From Sphingomonas sp. IBVSS2 (lineage in GTDB: Bacteria; Pseudomonadota; Alphaproteobacteria; Sphingomonadales; Sphingomonadaceae), in contig NZ_NFUR01000002.1 in NCBI RefSeq assembly GCF_002127225.1, forward strand, positions 496,001 through 560,000: a DNA stretch of 64,000 bases, given 5' to 3'. The position numbers were made by a program, and so were the translations under genes. Positions 49,962-59,417 of this stretch are shown in pieces (position 1 is the first letter of the stretch; each line of letters opens with the position of its first letter). The notes beneath the pieces are model-generated. The model was not told where the DNA came from. It worked only from the letters and a program-made list of their open reading frames with translations, and searched no databases.

Positions 49962-51658
49962 CTGGGCGCGTGACCCCGGGGCGGGCCCTTGCGGTGCGGC
50001 TTGGCCTGATAGTTGGGGCGGTTCGGGCCGTTTCGCTGTGGACGGGCGCCCTGCACCGGGCCTTCCGACGGCTCGATGCGGACATCGTCGTCGCCCTCGG
50101 CGGAACGGGCCACGGCGCTGAGGAACTTGGCCGCCAGAGCGCGCGGTATCTGGAAGGCGGTTTCGTTCGGCCCGATCCGGATCGCGCCTACCTCGGCCTT
50201 GGTGATGTGGCCGCGGCGGCAGATCAGCGGCAATATCCAGCGCGGATCGGCGTTCTGGCGGCGGCCGATATCCATGCGGAACCAGGCGACGTCGTCGAAG
50301 CCGGGGCGGTGCTGGCCGGCCTGGCGCTCCTCGCGCCGGTCCGAATGGCTGCGGTCGCTGAGTTCCTCGGGCGCGGGCAGCGCGGCGCGATGGGCGCGCA
50401 CCAGCGCGGCGGCGAGTTCCTCGGGGCTGCGCTCGGCGAGCAGGCGCTCGGCGATGGCGGCATCCTCTTCCTCGATCTCCACGGGCGCGAGCAGGGCGGC
50501 GATCAGCCGCTCGCGATCCTGCGCGCGGATCGCCTCGGCACTCGGCACCTCGACCCATTCGACCGGGATGCGCGCGCCCTTGAGCATCATCTCGACGCGG
50601 CGCCGGCGCGGATAGGGGACGATGAGCACCGCGGTGCCCTTCTTGCCGGCGCGGCCGGTGCGGCCCGAGCGGTGCTGGAGCGTTTCGGCATCGCGCGGCA
50701 GCTCGACATGCACCACCAGGGTGAGCGTGGGCAGGTCGATGCCGCGCGCCGCCACGTCGGTGGCGACACAGACGCGCGCGCGCTGGTCGCGCAGCGCCTG
50801 GAGCGCGTGGTTGCGCTCGTTCTGGCTATGCTCGCCCGACAGCGCGACCGCCGCGAAACCGCGCTCGACGAGGCTGGCATGGAGGTGGCGGACATTGTCG
50901 CGCGTCGCACAGAACAGGATCGCCGTCTCCGCCTCGTGGAAGCGCAGCAGGTTGATCACTGCATGCTCGATGTCCGAAGGGCTGACGGTCATCGCCTGAT
51001 AGCTGATGTCGCCGTGCCCGCGATCCTCGCCGACGGTCGAGATACGTAGCGCGTCCTTCTGGTAGCGCTTGGCGAGCGCCACGATCGGCTTGGGCATGGT
51101 CGCCGAGAAGAGCAGCGTGCGGCGCGTCTCGGGCGTGCCGTCGAGGATCGCCTCCAGATCGTCGCGAAAGCCCATGTCGAGCATCTCGTCGGCTTCGTCG
51201 AGGACGACGGCGCGCAGCGCCGAGAGATCGAGCGCGCCGCGTTCGAGATGGTCGCGCAGGCGGCCCGGCGTGCCGACGACGACATGGGCGCCATAGCTCA
51301 GCTGGCGGCGCTCCTTGGAGGCGTCCATCCCGCCGACGCAGGTGGCGATGCGCGCACCGGTGGGGCCATAGAGCCAGATGAGCTCGCGGCTTACCTGGAG
51401 TGCCAGCTCCCGGGTGGGGGCGATGATCAGGGCGTGCGGTTCGCGGGTCGGCTCGATGCGGCCGTCCTCGCCGAGCAGCTCGGGATGCATGGCGAGGCCG
51501 AAGGCGACGGTCTTGCCCGATCCCGTCTGGGCGGAAACGATGAGGTCGCGGCCCGCGGCCTCGGGAGCGATGACGGCGGCCTGGACGGCCGTGGGCGCGG
51601 CATAACCACGCGCTGCGAGCGCTTCGGCGAGAAGCGCAGGGAGATCGGCAAATGACAT
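49958..51658 (-). CDS. DEAD-box RNA helicase with DbpA-type C-terminal region
   Basis: 566 residues from the ATG at 51658. Helicase motifs: AQTGSGKTVAFGL (Walker A), APTRELALQV, VLDEADEMLDMGF (DEAD box), LFSATMP, and HRSGRTGRAG in the second RecA lobe. After about residue 450 the tail has a DbpA-like RNA-binding pattern (GHITKAEVGAIRIGPNETAFQI) and ends in a basic Pro/Arg region that suits rRNA binding. It is probably a ribosome-assembly helicase. Confidence 0.92.
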   Translation of the reverse strand: MSFADLPALLAEALAARGYAAPTAVQAAVIAPEAAGRDLIVSAQTGSGKTVAFGLAMHPELLGEDGRIEPTREPHALIIAPTRELALQVSRELIWLYGPTGARIATCVGGMDASKERRQLSYGAHVVVGTPGRLRDHLERGALDLSALRAVVLDEADEMLDMGFRDDLEAILDGTPETRRTLLFSATMPKPIVALAKRYQKDALRISTVGEDRGHGDISYQAMTVSPSDIEHAVINLLRFHEAETAILFCATRDNVRHLHASLVERGFAAVALSGEHSQNERNHALQALRDQRARVCVATDVAARGIDLPTLTLVVHVELPRDAETLQHRSGRTGRAGKKGTAVLIVPYPRRRRVEMMLKGARIPVEWVEVPSAEAIRAQDRERLIAALLAPVEIEEEDAAIAERLLAERSPEELAAALVRAHRAALPAPEELSDRSHSDRREERQAGQHRPGFDDVAWFRMDIGRRQNADPRWILPLICRRGHITKAEVGAIRIGPNETAFQIPRALAAKFLSAVARSAEGDDDVRIEPSEGPVQGARPQRNGPNRPNYQAKPHRKGPPRGHAPR

Positions 51659-51884
51659 GAGGCCCCGCACATGGGCTCGCCGGGCCCGCATCGCAAGGGA
51701 AAAGAGGGTTGATCGCCGGCGGCGTCGCTTTGTGTCGTCCAGGCGAGCGGTTGAGCAACTAAATGGCGGTTCTCCGCGGATTTCGGTTGTCGGCCGCGGA
51801 TATGGCGACTCGCGAATACCGACTCCGTCGGCGCTCACCCATGCGCGCGCCGACGGAAAAGGAGCGGGGACGCAAGGAGGGCGG

Positions 51885-52730
51885 TCAGCCGATCAGCGCC
51901 TTCACGCCGTCCGCCAGGCCGGTCGTCGGCCGGCCGATCAGCCGCGAGAGCTGGTGGCCATCGTCGAACAGCGCGCCGTTCGCGATATCGATGTCCCAGG
52001 CGGCGAGCATTTCGGCAAAGGGAGCAGGGACGCCCGCGCCGGCCAGCGCGGCGGCATGATCGGCCTGGGGCAAGTTGCGATAGGGAATGTCGCGGCCGGC
52101 CTGGCGCGAGACTTCGGCGGCGAGTTCGGCGAGCGTGAAGCCAGTGTCGCCGGCCAGCTCATAGGTCTTGCCGTCATGGCCGGTGCCGAGCAGCACGGCG
52201 ACCGCGGCATCGGCATAGTCCGCGCGGCTCGCGGCGGCGATGCGGCCTTCGCCGGCGGCACCGATCAGCGTGCCGTGCGCCAGCGCGCCCTGCACCGAGG
52301 CGGCATAGTTTTCGAGATACCAGCCGTTGCGCAGGAAGGTGTGCGGGATCCCCGAGGCGGCGATCGCCCGCTCGGTCTCGGCATGCTCGGTGCCCAGGCT
52401 CAGCGGCGTGGTGTCGGCCCGCAACAGGCTGGTATAGACGATGCGGCCGACGCCGGCTTGCCGGGCGGCCGCGACGATCGCCGTATGCTGCGGCCCGCGC
52501 TTGCCCACTTCGCTCGACGAGATGAGCAGCAACGTGTCGACGCCGGCGAGCCCGGGGGCGAGCGTCTCCGGCCGGTCATAATCGAAGCGGCGCGCCTCGA
52601 CGCCGAGATCGCCGGCCCTTTCCGGATTGCGGGCAAGCGCGACGATCTCGCCGGCGGGCAGCTTCTCCTTGAGTTTCTCGACGACGATGCGGCCGAGCTG
52701 GCCGGTGGCTCCGGTGATGGCGATGGTCAT
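51885..52730 (-). CDS. NmrA/QOR2-like NAD(P)-binding oxidoreductase
   Basis: 281 residues from the ATG at 52730. The Rossmann motif is ITGATGQLGRIVVEKL (G-x-x-G-x-x-G), followed by RNPERAGDLG and a helical C-terminal half; no SDR Y-x-x-x-K pair is evident, so it is an atypical SDR. Such proteins reduce quinones or act as redox sensors. It is divergent from an HxlR regulator, and the two share an AT-rich operator region, a very common pairing. Confidence 0.85.
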   Translation of the reverse strand: MTIAITGATGQLGRIVVEKLKEKLPAGEIVALARNPERAGDLGVEARRFDYDRPETLAPGLAGVDTLLLISSSEVGKRGPQHTAIVAAARQAGVGRIVYTSLLRADTTPLSLGTEHAETERAIAASGIPHTFLRNGWYLENYAASVQGALAHGTLIGAAGEGRIAAASRADYADAAVAVLLGTGHDGKTYELAGDTGFTLAELAAEVSRQAGRDIPYRNLPQADHAAALAGAGVPAPFAEMLAAWDIDIANGALFDDGHQLSRLIGRPTTGLADGVKALIG

Positions 52731-52776
52731 TGGATCCGTTCCTTCCTTGGGGACGGGCATCCAGATATTGACCTTG

Positions 52777-52810
52777 CTTACTAATCGTAAGTACATACAT
52801 AAATGTAAGT
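52777..52810. promoter_or_regulatory. AT-rich operator region between NmrA-like and HxlR genes
   Basis: TTAC-N5-GTAA at 52778-52790 and a second imperfect dyad, TACATACA-TAAA-TGTAAGTA at 52792-52811, are packed just upstream of the HxlR ATG. HxlR regulators bind short AT-rich dyads in the shared promoter of divergent pairs, so this is the likely site of autoregulation and control of the oxidoreductase. Confidence 0.55.
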
Positions 52811-53203
52811 ATGGAAAAACTCGTTGAGCCCTTTTCGGTTCGCGTGCGGCGCGGCGACCTGATGTCGCCCGATTGCCCCTCGCGCGAGGTGCTGCGGCAC
52901 ATCACCAGCCAATGGGGCGTGCTGATCCTGATCGCGCTGGAAGGCGGCACGCATCGCTTCAGCGAACTGCGCCGCAAGGTGGGCGGGGTGAGCGAGCGGA
53001 TGCTGGCGCAGACGCTGCAATGGCTGGAGGGCGACGGGCTGGTCGATCGCGTCGCCTATCCGGTGGTGCCGCCGCACGTCGAGTACAGCCTGACCCCGAT
53101 GGGACGCGAGGCGGCGGCGCAGGTGCGCGGCCTGGCCGATTGGATCGAGGCGAGCATGCCCCGGATCGCGCAGGAGCGCGCGGCGCGGCTGGCAGCGGAA
53201 TAA
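52811..53203 (+). CDS. HxlR-family winged-helix regulator
   Basis: 130 residues. The family signature is a Cys near the N-terminus (SPDCPSREVLRHITSQWGVLILIAL), then FSELRRKVGGVSERMLAQTLQWLEGDGLV, the DNA-binding winged helix, and the wing YPVVPPHVEYSLTPMG. Several HxlR members sense electrophiles or redox stress through that N-terminal Cys (here Cys22). It is divergent from the NmrA-like oxidoreductase. Confidence 0.93.
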   Translation: MEKLVEPFSVRVRRGDLMSPDCPSREVLRHITSQWGVLILIALEGGTHRFSELRRKVGGVSERMLAQTLQWLEGDGLVDRVAYPVVPPHVEYSLTPMGREAAAQVRGLADWIEASMPRIAQERAARLAAE

Positions 53204-53268
53204 CCCCCCGCGACCGATCGAGGGTGGCAGGAACGAGGGCGCCGGGTGCGGGCGCCCTCGCGGCTGGA

Positions 53269-54639
53269 TCAGAAGCTCGCCCAGTCATTGGCGGGCGCTG
53301 CCGGCGCCGGCCTGATGGAGGCGCCGCCGGTATGAGGTTTTGGCGGCGTCCGGGCCCGCGCGGGCAGGCCGGCCCGCGGCGAAGCGCCGACGTCGAACTT
53401 CGCCGCCTGTTCGCCGAGCGCGGCGACTTCGCCGGTAAGGTTGCGTGCCGCCGCCGAAGTTTGCTCGACCATCGCGGCGTTCTGCTGGGTACCGCGATCC
53501 ATGTCGCCGATGGCGGTGCTGATCTGGGTGATCGCGGCCGCCTGGGCCTGATTGTCGCCCGCCATCTGGCCGAGCAGCGCATGGACCTCGCCCACATCGC
53601 CCGAAATGTCGGCGAGCGCGCCGTCGACCTTGCGGACCATTCCGACGGCGGTGCCGATATCGGCCTGGGTGGCGGTAAGCTGCTCGCGAGCGCGGCCGGC
53701 CTCTTCCTCCGCCCGCATGGCGAGCGCCGAGACCAGGTCGGCGACGACCGCGAAGCCGCGCCCCGCCTCGCCGGCACGGCCCGCTTCGACCGCGGCGTTC
53801 ATCGCGAGCACGCGGGTCTGGAAAGCGATCTTGTCCAGGCCTTCGATCACGCTGTCGATGCCCTTTGCGCTGTCGCTGACCCGGGTCATCGCCTGCACCG
53901 CCTCGTCGGCGATCCCGCGGCCGCCGGCAACGGTGGCGATGGCGTCGTCGGCGCGCGTGACGGTACGGCCGGCGGCCTCGGCGGTGGCCTTGAGGCGCAG
54001 GTCCATCTGGGTGACTGCGGCCGAAGTCTCCTCCAGGCTGGCGGCATTGGCCTCGGTCCGGCGGGCGAGGTCCTCCGCGGCCTGGGCGATCTCGCTCGAG
54101 CCGGTCTGGATGGTACCGGCGCTCTCCGTGACCGCGCCGATCAGCCCGCGCAACGCGGCGAGCGCGGCGTTGAAGTTGGTCTTGATCTCGGCATAGCCCG
54201 TGGGGAAGCCTTGGCCGATCTCTGCGGTGAGGTCGCCATGGGTGAGGCGCGCGAGGCTGGCGCCGAGATGGGTGACCGCGATCGACTGTTCCTCGGCCTG
54301 GCGGGCCTGTTCGGCCGCGTTGTCGCGGAAGATCACCATCGCCCTGGTCATGCGGCCGACACAGTCCCGATAATCGCCGAACTGGATCGGGCTGGCGAGG
54401 TCGCCGGCGGCGAGCGCCTCCATGCGGACCACGGTGGTGACATAGGGATCGGCGATCGCGGCGCGATAGCGGACGCACTGGATCGCGGCGCCGCCGATCA
54501 GCAGCACGACGATCGGAGCCGCCACCAGGAAAGGCGCGACGAAGGCGACGAGCGCGACCAGCGCCATGACGCCGATCAGCGAGCCAAAGGCGACGTACAG
54601 CTTGAGACGGATAGGCGCGATGGCCTGGAACCAGTGCAT
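53269..54639 (-). CDS. Methyl-accepting chemotaxis protein
   Basis: 456 residues from the ATG at 54639, with GGAGGAT just upstream. Two hydrophobic segments at about 13-33 and 34-53 form a membrane hairpin without a periplasmic ligand domain; a HAMP-like region follows, then the cytoplasmic signalling coiled coil with the conserved tip ([35 protein letters not shown]). The C-terminus NDWASF is a CheR/CheB docking-like pentapeptide variant. Without a sensor domain it may report membrane or cytosolic signals. Confidence 0.92.
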   Translation of the reverse strand: MHWFQAIAPIRLKLYVAFGSLIGVMALVALVAFVAPFLVAAPIVVLLIGGAAIQCVRYRAAIADPYVTTVVRMEALAAGDLASPIQFGDYRDCVGRMTRAMVIFRDNAAEQARQAEEQSIAVTHLGASLARLTHGDLTAEIGQGFPTGYAEIKTNFNAALAALRGLIGAVTESAGTIQTGSSEIAQAAEDLARRTEANAASLEETSAAVTQMDLRLKATAEAAGRTVTRADDAIATVAGGRGIADEAVQAMTRVSDSAKGIDSVIEGLDKIAFQTRVLAMNAAVEAGRAGEAGRGFAVVADLVSALAMRAEEEAGRAREQLTATQADIGTAVGMVRKVDGALADISGDVGEVHALLGQMAGDNQAQAAAITQISTAIGDMDRGTQQNAAMVEQTSAAARNLTGEVAALGEQAAKFDVGASPRAGLPARARTPPKPHTGGASIRPAPAAPANDWASF

Positions 54640-54895
54640 CGGAATCCTCCTACACGGCCTCCGGGAGATACGGCCCGGGAGGCCAGTTGCTCGACCGGCC
54701 GCGCGGGAAGCGGGATCGGACAAGCCCTTTGTAGGAGACACATCGCGGAAACATTATTTTGTCTGTGAAATTTGACACCGGGAAACGTCATAATATTTCC
54801 GACATGATCGATGGGATCATGCGTCACGTGCCGGGTGTGCGAGGAAATCATGTCCGGGCGGCTTTTCCGGCAGCGCTCGAACCGGTTCCCGGGCG

Positions 54896-56059
54896 CTAGA
54901 GCGCGAGCCCCGCGGCGCGGCCGCTCGCCCAGGCCCATTGGAAGTTATAGCCGCCGAGCCAGCCGGTGACGTCCACCGCTTCGCCGATCGCGTAGAGGCC
55001 GGGCACCTTGCGCGCTTCCATCGTCTGCGAGCTGAGTTCCGCGGTGCTGATCCCGCCGATGGTGACTTCGGCTTTCGCAAAGCCCTCGGTGCCGCTGGGG
55101 GCGAAGCGCCAGTCGGCGAGGCGGCGGGCCGCGTCCTCGAGCTTGCGATCGGCGGTGTTGGCGAGTTCGCCGGGCAAGGCGAGCTTCTCGGCCAGCGCCT
55201 CGGCCAGGCGGGTGGGCAGCGCCTCGCCGAGCAGCTTGCGCAGGGTGGCGCGGGGGCGGGCGCGCTTGGCGGCGGGCAGCCAGCCGGGCGCGGCATCGGG
55301 CAGGAAATCGATGCCGATGCTCTCGCCGTGGCGCCAATAGCTCGAGACCTGGAGGATCGCGGGCCCGGACAGGCCGCGATGGGTGAACAGCGCGGCCTCG
55401 CGGAAGCGCGCCTTGCCGGCGCCGGCGACAACTTCGGTCGAGACGCCCGAAAGCTCGCGGAACAGCGCTTCCTCGCCGCTCAGCGTGAGGGGGACGAGGG
55501 CGGGGCGGGGCTCGACGACCTTGAGGCCGAAGCGGCGGGCGAAGTCATAGGCGAAGCCGGTCGCCCCCAGCTTGGGGATCGAGGGACCGCCGGTGGCGAG
55601 CACCAGCGCGGGCGCCGTGGCGATGCGCTTGCCGCAGGCGACTTGCCAGCGGGCATCGGCATGCTCGACCCGTGGCGCGTCGCCTAACCGGATCTCCACC
55701 TGGCCGCGCGCGCATTCGTCGAGCAGCATGTCGACGATCTGGCGTGCGGAACCGTCGCAGAAGAGCTGGCCCAGTGTCTTCTCGTGCCAGGCGATGCGGT
55801 GGCGCTCGACCAGGTCGAGGAAATCCTGCGCGGTGTAGCGGCCGAGCGCGGACTTCATGAAATGCGGGTTCTGCGAGAGATAGCGATCGGGCGCGGTGCC
55901 GAGATTGGTGAAGTTGCAGCGGCCGCCGCCCGAGATCAGGATCTTCTTGCCCGGCGCATCGGCGTGATCGACGAGGAGCACGCGCTTGCCCCGCTGGCCG
56001 GCGGTGAGCGCACACATGAGCCCCGCGGCGCCGGCTCCCAGGATGATCGCGTCGTACAT
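54896..56059 (-). CDS. HI0933/YhiN-family flavoprotein (NAD(P)/FAD-dependent oxidoreductase)
   Basis: 387 residues. FAD-binding N-terminus IILGAGAAGLMCALTAGQRGKRV, the family signature KKILISGGGRCNFTN, an ATGGPSIPKLGATG motif, and the C-terminal GLYAIGEAVDVTGWLGGYNFQWAW pattern typical of HI0933 proteins. The family is abundant but its substrate is not known. Confidence 0.92.
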   Translation of the reverse strand: MYDAIILGAGAAGLMCALTAGQRGKRVLLVDHADAPGKKILISGGGRCNFTNLGTAPDRYLSQNPHFMKSALGRYTAQDFLDLVERHRIAWHEKTLGQLFCDGSARQIVDMLLDECARGQVEIRLGDAPRVEHADARWQVACGKRIATAPALVLATGGPSIPKLGATGFAYDFARRFGLKVVEPRPALVPLTLSGEEALFRELSGVSTEVVAGAGKARFREAALFTHRGLSGPAILQVSSYWRHGESIGIDFLPDAAPGWLPAAKRARPRATLRKLLGEALPTRLAEALAEKLALPGELANTADRKLEDAARRLADWRFAPSGTEGFAKAEVTIGGISTAELSSQTMEARKVPGLYAIGEAVDVTGWLGGYNFQWAWASGRAAGLAL

Positions 56060-56112
56060 TGCGGCGGGCCTAGCAGTTGTTCGGCCTGCGGCAAGCGGCG
56101 GCGTTCCCCAGG

Positions 56113-56292
56113 CTAGTGGAGCTTGGCGATGTTGAGCCCGTCGAGCTTGGCGCGCTCCTTCACCGATTCCTCGCTGCGAGTGAGCGCCTTGGCGATGGCC
56201 TTCAGCGCCATGCCCTTCTTGGCCAGCGTGTGGAGCTTCTGGACCTCGTCTGGGCGCCAGGGCTGGCGGTGGCGTTCGAAACGTTCGGCCAT
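56113..56292 (-). CDS. Small Myb/SANT-like helix-turn-helix protein (59 aa)
   Basis: 59 residues from the ATG at 56292 (AGGAGAT upstream). The sequence RQPWRPDEVQKLHTLAKKGMALKAIAKALTRSEESVKERAKLDG reads as one Myb/SANT-like trihelix: W-x2-D/E-E-x-x-K-L then A-I-A-x-x-L-x-R-S-x-x-S-V. No signal peptide. It is 87 bases downstream of the SWIB gene's stop, separated by a terminator. A DNA-binding role is plausible, though it could be a regulator of another kind. Confidence 0.7.
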   Translation of the reverse strand: MAERFERHRQPWRPDEVQKLHTLAKKGMALKAIAKALTRSEESVKERAKLDGLNIAKLH

Positions 56293-56310
56293 TGGTATCT
56301 CCTGAAGCAA

Positions 56311-56341
56311 AAGGGCGGGCTCCCCCAGGGAACCCGCCCTT
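56311..56341 (-). terminator. Rho-independent terminator after the SWIB gene
   Basis: A perfect 9-bp stem AAGGGCGGG/CCCGCCCTT with a 13-base loop is followed on the minus strand by TTTTGCTTC. It lies 38 bases downstream of the SWIB-protein stop and 18 bases ahead of the Myb-like gene. Confidence 0.75.
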
Positions 56342-56379
56342 CGCATGTTCAGCGGCAGGGCCTCATGGCCCCGGCCGGC

Positions 56380-56637
56380 TTACTTGACGTGCTTCGCGAT
56401 GTGCTTGTTCATCTCGAACATCGTCACCTTGTCGGTGCCGAAGATCGGACGCAGCGTGTCATCGGCGAGGATCTCGCGCTTGTTCGCCGGGTTCTGCAGG
56501 TTGTTCTTCTTGATATAGTCCCACAGCTTGCTGACGACTTCGCTGCGCGGAAGGTCCGCGGAGCCCGTGATCTTGGCCAGCTCGGGCGAAGGGGTCACCG
56601 GCTTGGCGATACCGCCGCGTGCTTTGGTCTCGGCCAT
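56380..56637 (-). CDS. SWIB/MDM2-domain protein
   Basis: 85 residues. The SWIB domain is complete: PSPELAKITGSADLPRSEVVSKLWDYIKKNNLQ, then PANKREILADDTLRPIFGTDKVTMFEMNKHIAKHV. SWIB domains are mainly eukaryotic chromatin-remodelling modules but occur as tiny stand-alone proteins in chlamydiae and in some alphaproteobacteria and sphingomonads. Their bacterial role is not established; DNA topology or nucleoid function is often suggested. It is followed by a terminator and the Myb-like gene. Confidence 0.93.
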   Translation of the reverse strand: MAETKARGGIAKPVTPSPELAKITGSADLPRSEVVSKLWDYIKKNNLQNPANKREILADDTLRPIFGTDKVTMFEMNKHIAKHVK

Positions 56638-56920
56638 AAAGTCTTCTCCTGTTCCTGCCCTGGACGGGCTATGCCTTCGTGGGCGCCAGCGGCGTGTGCG
56701 AACCCTTTCGCCGCTTTTCGTGCCTACGATGTACCGCGGTGAGAGCATTCGTCCTCACCTGCAACCCTTTGATCGTGACAAAACGCGTCTGTCTAGAGAG
56801 CAGATGCGCCGAGACGGGCTCCGGGAGCGATATTTCGGGGATAACTGGGGTTAAACGGCCGGTAGGAGAGGGGAAATTGCCGTGCTATCGTGGGATTTCA
56901 CGGCGAAAGGGGAGAGCGGG

Positions 56921-57157
56921 ATGCGCGGTCTGGTGCTCGGCGGGTTGCTGATTCTGGCGGGCTGCGGTGGCGGGGGAACCACCGGCACCAACTATTCCGA
57001 CCCGCCGCCCATGGCCGAGATCGTCGCCACGCCGAGCCCCAGGCCGAGCGAGACGCCGGCGGAGGAAGCCACGCCGGCCGCTGTTGCCAATGCCGCCGCT
57101 GCCGCGGCGGACGAAGTGACGAATAGCGATACTACGGCCGCCGCAAACACAATGTGA
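56921..57157 (+). CDS. Hypothetical short lipoprotein
   Basis: 78 residues from the ATG at 56921 (GGAGAG eight bases upstream). MRGLVLGGLLILAGC is a lipoprotein signal with Cys15 acylated. The mature part is disordered: Gly/Thr, then Pro/Glu/Ala/Thr-rich low complexity, without a folded domain. Function is unknown; it could be an outer-membrane anchor or spacer. It is 41 bases upstream of the leuA leader peptide. Confidence 0.6.
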   Translation: MRGLVLGGLLILAGCGGGGTTGTNYSDPPPMAEIVATPSPRPSETPAEEATPAAVANAAAAAADEVTNSDTTAAANTM

Positions 57158-57198
57158 GGTGGACAAGGCCGCGCGGGCTTGTCTAAGGGGAACCCATC

Positions 57199-57243
57199 AT
57201 GACGGCTCGCGCGCTTCTCGGACTGCGACTTATCCGCCCTTAG
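57199..57243 (+). CDS. Leucine-rich leader peptide of leuA
   Basis: A 14-codon ORF, MTARALLGLRLIRP then TAG, starts at 57199 with AAGGGGA seven bases upstream. Four of its 14 residues are Leu (CTT, CTC, CTG, CTT), a density that is hard to explain by chance in a 45-base frame. It sits directly upstream of leuA and overlaps the hairpin at 57237-57275, as expected for translation-attenuation control by charged tRNA-Leu. No other leu gene is nearby, so only leuA would be controlled. Confidence 0.7.
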   Translation: MTARALLGLRLIRP

Positions 57244-57275
57244 GGGCCGGACGCGCACGCGCACGCCCCTAAGGG
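57237..57275 (+). promoter_or_regulatory. Candidate leuA attenuator hairpin
   Basis: A perfect 11-bp stem CCCTTAGGGGC/GCCCCTAAGGG spans 57237-57275, with its 5' arm overlapping the end and stop of the leader ORF. An alternative pairing of CTAAGGG (57183-57189) with CCCTTAG (57237-57243) would compete and would bury the leader ribosome site. No long T-run follows, so the effect could be on transcription or on translation. Confidence 0.55.
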
Positions 57276-57321
57276 CATTTCACAGGTCTGAACCCTAGTC
57301 TCCAGCCGAGAGAGAGCTGTC

Positions 57322-58980
57322 ATGCTGCGCGATCCGAGTATCAAATACCGTCCGTTTCCCCAGGTGAACCTGCCCGGCCGCCAATGGCCGAGCCGCACCA
57401 TCACCAAGGCGCCCCGCTGGCTGTCGACCGACATGCGCGACGGCAACCAGGCGCTGATCGACCCGATGGACGCCGAGAAGAAGACCCGCTTCTTCGAACT
57501 GCTCTGCAAGGTGGGCGTGAAGGAGATCGAAGTCGGCTTTCCGAGCGCCGGCGCCACCGAGTTCGATTTCATCTCGAGCCTGGTTCGGCAGGAGAGGATC
57601 CCGGACGATGTGATCGTCCAGGTGCTCACCCAGTCGCGCCAGGACCTGATCGAGACCAGCTTCCAGAGCCTGAAGGGCGCCAAGCAGGCGATCGTCCATC
57701 TCTACAACGCCGTCTCGCCGGCATGGCGCCGCATCGTGTTCGGCATGAGCCGCGAAGAGATCAAGGGCATCGCGGTCGCCGGCGCCAAGGTGCTGCGCGA
57801 CGAGGCCGCCAAGCAGCCCGATACCGACTGGCATTTCGAGTATAGCCCGGAGACTTTCTCCACCGCCGAGCTCGATTTCTCGGTCGAGGTCTGCGAGGCG
57901 GTGATGGACGTGCTGCGTCCGACCACCGAGCGCCCGCTGATCCTCAACCTGCCGGCGACGGTCGAGGCGGCGACGCCCAACATCTATGCCGACCAGATCG
58001 AGTGGTTCTGCCGAAACATCCGAAGCCGCGAGACGGTGGTGATCAGCCTGCACACGCACAATGATCGCGGCACCGGCGTCGCCGCGTCCGAATTGGGGCT
58101 GCTGGCGGGCGCGGACCGTGTCGAGGGCTGTCTGTTCGGGAACGGCGAGCGTACCGGCAATGTCGACATCGTCACGCTGGCGCTCAATATGTATACGCAA
58201 GGCGTTGATCCGGGGCTGGATTTCTCGAACATCGACGAGGTGATCCAGACAGTCGAATATTGCAACCAGATCCCCGTCCATCCGCGGCACCCCTATGCCG
58301 GCGACCTGGTGTTCACGGCATTCTCTGGCAGCCATCAGGACGCGATCAAAAAGGGTTTCGCCGCGCAGGAAGCGCGCAATGACGAGATCTGGGACGTGCC
58401 CTATCTGCCGATCGATCCCAAGGATCTGGGGCGCGACTATGAGGCGGTGATCCGCGTCAACTCGCAATCGGGCAAGGGCGGCGTCGCCTGGGTGCTCGAG
58501 CAGGACAAGGGGCTGAAGCTTCCCAAGCGGATGCAGGCCGATTTCTCGCGCCACGTCCAGGCACTGGCCGACGAGACCAGCCGCGAGCTCAATGCCGCCG
58601 ACATCTGGGGCCGCTTCGAGCAGACCTATCTGCCGGGCGCCGGGGATCGCTTCGCGCTGGTCGACTACGAGGAGACCGGCGCCGCCGGGCAGCGCGTGTT
58701 CGTCGGTCGCATCGCGGTGGACGGGGAGGCGCGCTCGATCTCCGGCCGCGGCAACGGCCTGATCTCGGGCGTGATCGACGCGCTGGCGGGCACGACCGGG
58801 CCGGCGCTCGACGTCGTCGACTATAGCGAGCACGCGATCGGCCATGGCGCCGATGCGCAGGCCGCCGCCTATGTCGAATGCCGTACCGCCGAGGGGCGCA
58901 CGGTGTTCGGCGTCGGCATCGATGCCGACATCGCGACGGCATCGGTGCGCGCGGTGCTCAGCGCGGCGAACCGGGCCTGA
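57322..58980 (+). CDS. leuA: 2-isopropylmalate synthase (long form)
   Basis: 552 residues. Features: [19 protein letters not shown] (N-terminal substrate site), [20 protein letters not shown] (metal-binding His pair), [17 protein letters not shown], and a C-terminal ACT-like region (from about 430), which in this family holds leucine feedback sensing. It condenses acetyl-CoA and 2-ketoisovalerate in leucine synthesis. The length is that of the alpha-IPMS type-2 group. A leader peptide and attenuator precede it. Confidence 0.96.
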   Translation: MLRDPSIKYRPFPQVNLPGRQWPSRTITKAPRWLSTDMRDGNQALIDPMDAEKKTRFFELLCKVGVKEIEVGFPSAGATEFDFISSLVRQERIPDDVIVQVLTQSRQDLIETSFQSLKGAKQAIVHLYNAVSPAWRRIVFGMSREEIKGIAVAGAKVLRDEAAKQPDTDWHFEYSPETFSTAELDFSVEVCEAVMDVLRPTTERPLILNLPATVEAATPNIYADQIEWFCRNIRSRETVVISLHTHNDRGTGVAASELGLLAGADRVEGCLFGNGERTGNVDIVTLALNMYTQGVDPGLDFSNIDEVIQTVEYCNQIPVHPRHPYAGDLVFTAFSGSHQDAIKKGFAAQEARNDEIWDVPYLPIDPKDLGRDYEAVIRVNSQSGKGGVAWVLEQDKGLKLPKRMQADFSRHVQALADETSRELNAADIWGRFEQTYLPGAGDRFALVDYEETGAAGQRVFVGRIAVDGEARSISGRGNGLISGVIDALAGTTGPALDVVDYSEHAIGHGADAQAAAYVECRTAEGRTVFGVGIDADIATASVRAVLSAANRA

Positions 58981-59075
58981 GCGCACCGGGGTTCGTTCCG
59001 AATCGGCAACGGTTTGCGATTGTCCCGAATCGCGTGGCGGAACTAGGATCAGGGCAGCGATCGAAGGGGGGATGA

Positions 59076-59417
59076 ATGATCCTGACGTTGATTGTTGCCC
59101 TGATGGGCGACGGCGAGCCGGTTGTTCAGCGTCGTGCCCAGCCGGTGCTGCTCGAGCGCCGCGCCTATCGGTGCCTGATGCAGCATCTGGACGAAGTGCG
59201 CCTGGCCTCCGGAAAGGTGGTGATCGACCTCACCACCTGCCCACCCTCGCTGGTGCAGGGTTCCTATCCCGTGCCGCCGGGCGAGCGCATCCTGCCCTTG
59301 ACCGTTCCCGAGCTGAAATGCCTAAGGCAGGCGCGTCGGCCGAATACGGGGATCGCCGACTTCTCGCGGCCGGGCAAGGTTGCGCTCTACCTCTCGCCCT
59401 GCGGGGGGCGTCGCTGA
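59076..59417 (+). CDS. Hypothetical protein
   Basis: 113 residues; the N-terminus MILTLIVALMGDGEP is a short hydrophobic stretch that may be a signal peptide. It has paired Cys (YRCLMQHLD, LTTCPPS, LKCLRQAR, SPCGGRR), suggesting an exported, disulfide-containing protein. No family is recognised. Its stop overlaps the next gene's ATG by one base (TGATG). Confidence 0.6.
   Translation: MILTLIVALMGDGEPVVQRRAQPVLLERRAYRCLMQHLDEVRLASGKVVIDLTTCPPSLVQGSYPVPPGERILPLTVPELKCLRQARRPNTGIADFSRPGKVALYLSPCGGRR

Noticed and set aside
51763-52059. Plus-strand frame starting in the gap after the DEAD-box gene.
   Set aside because: It runs into the antisense of the NmrA-like gene and its sequence is Arg-rich without a domain or ribosome site.
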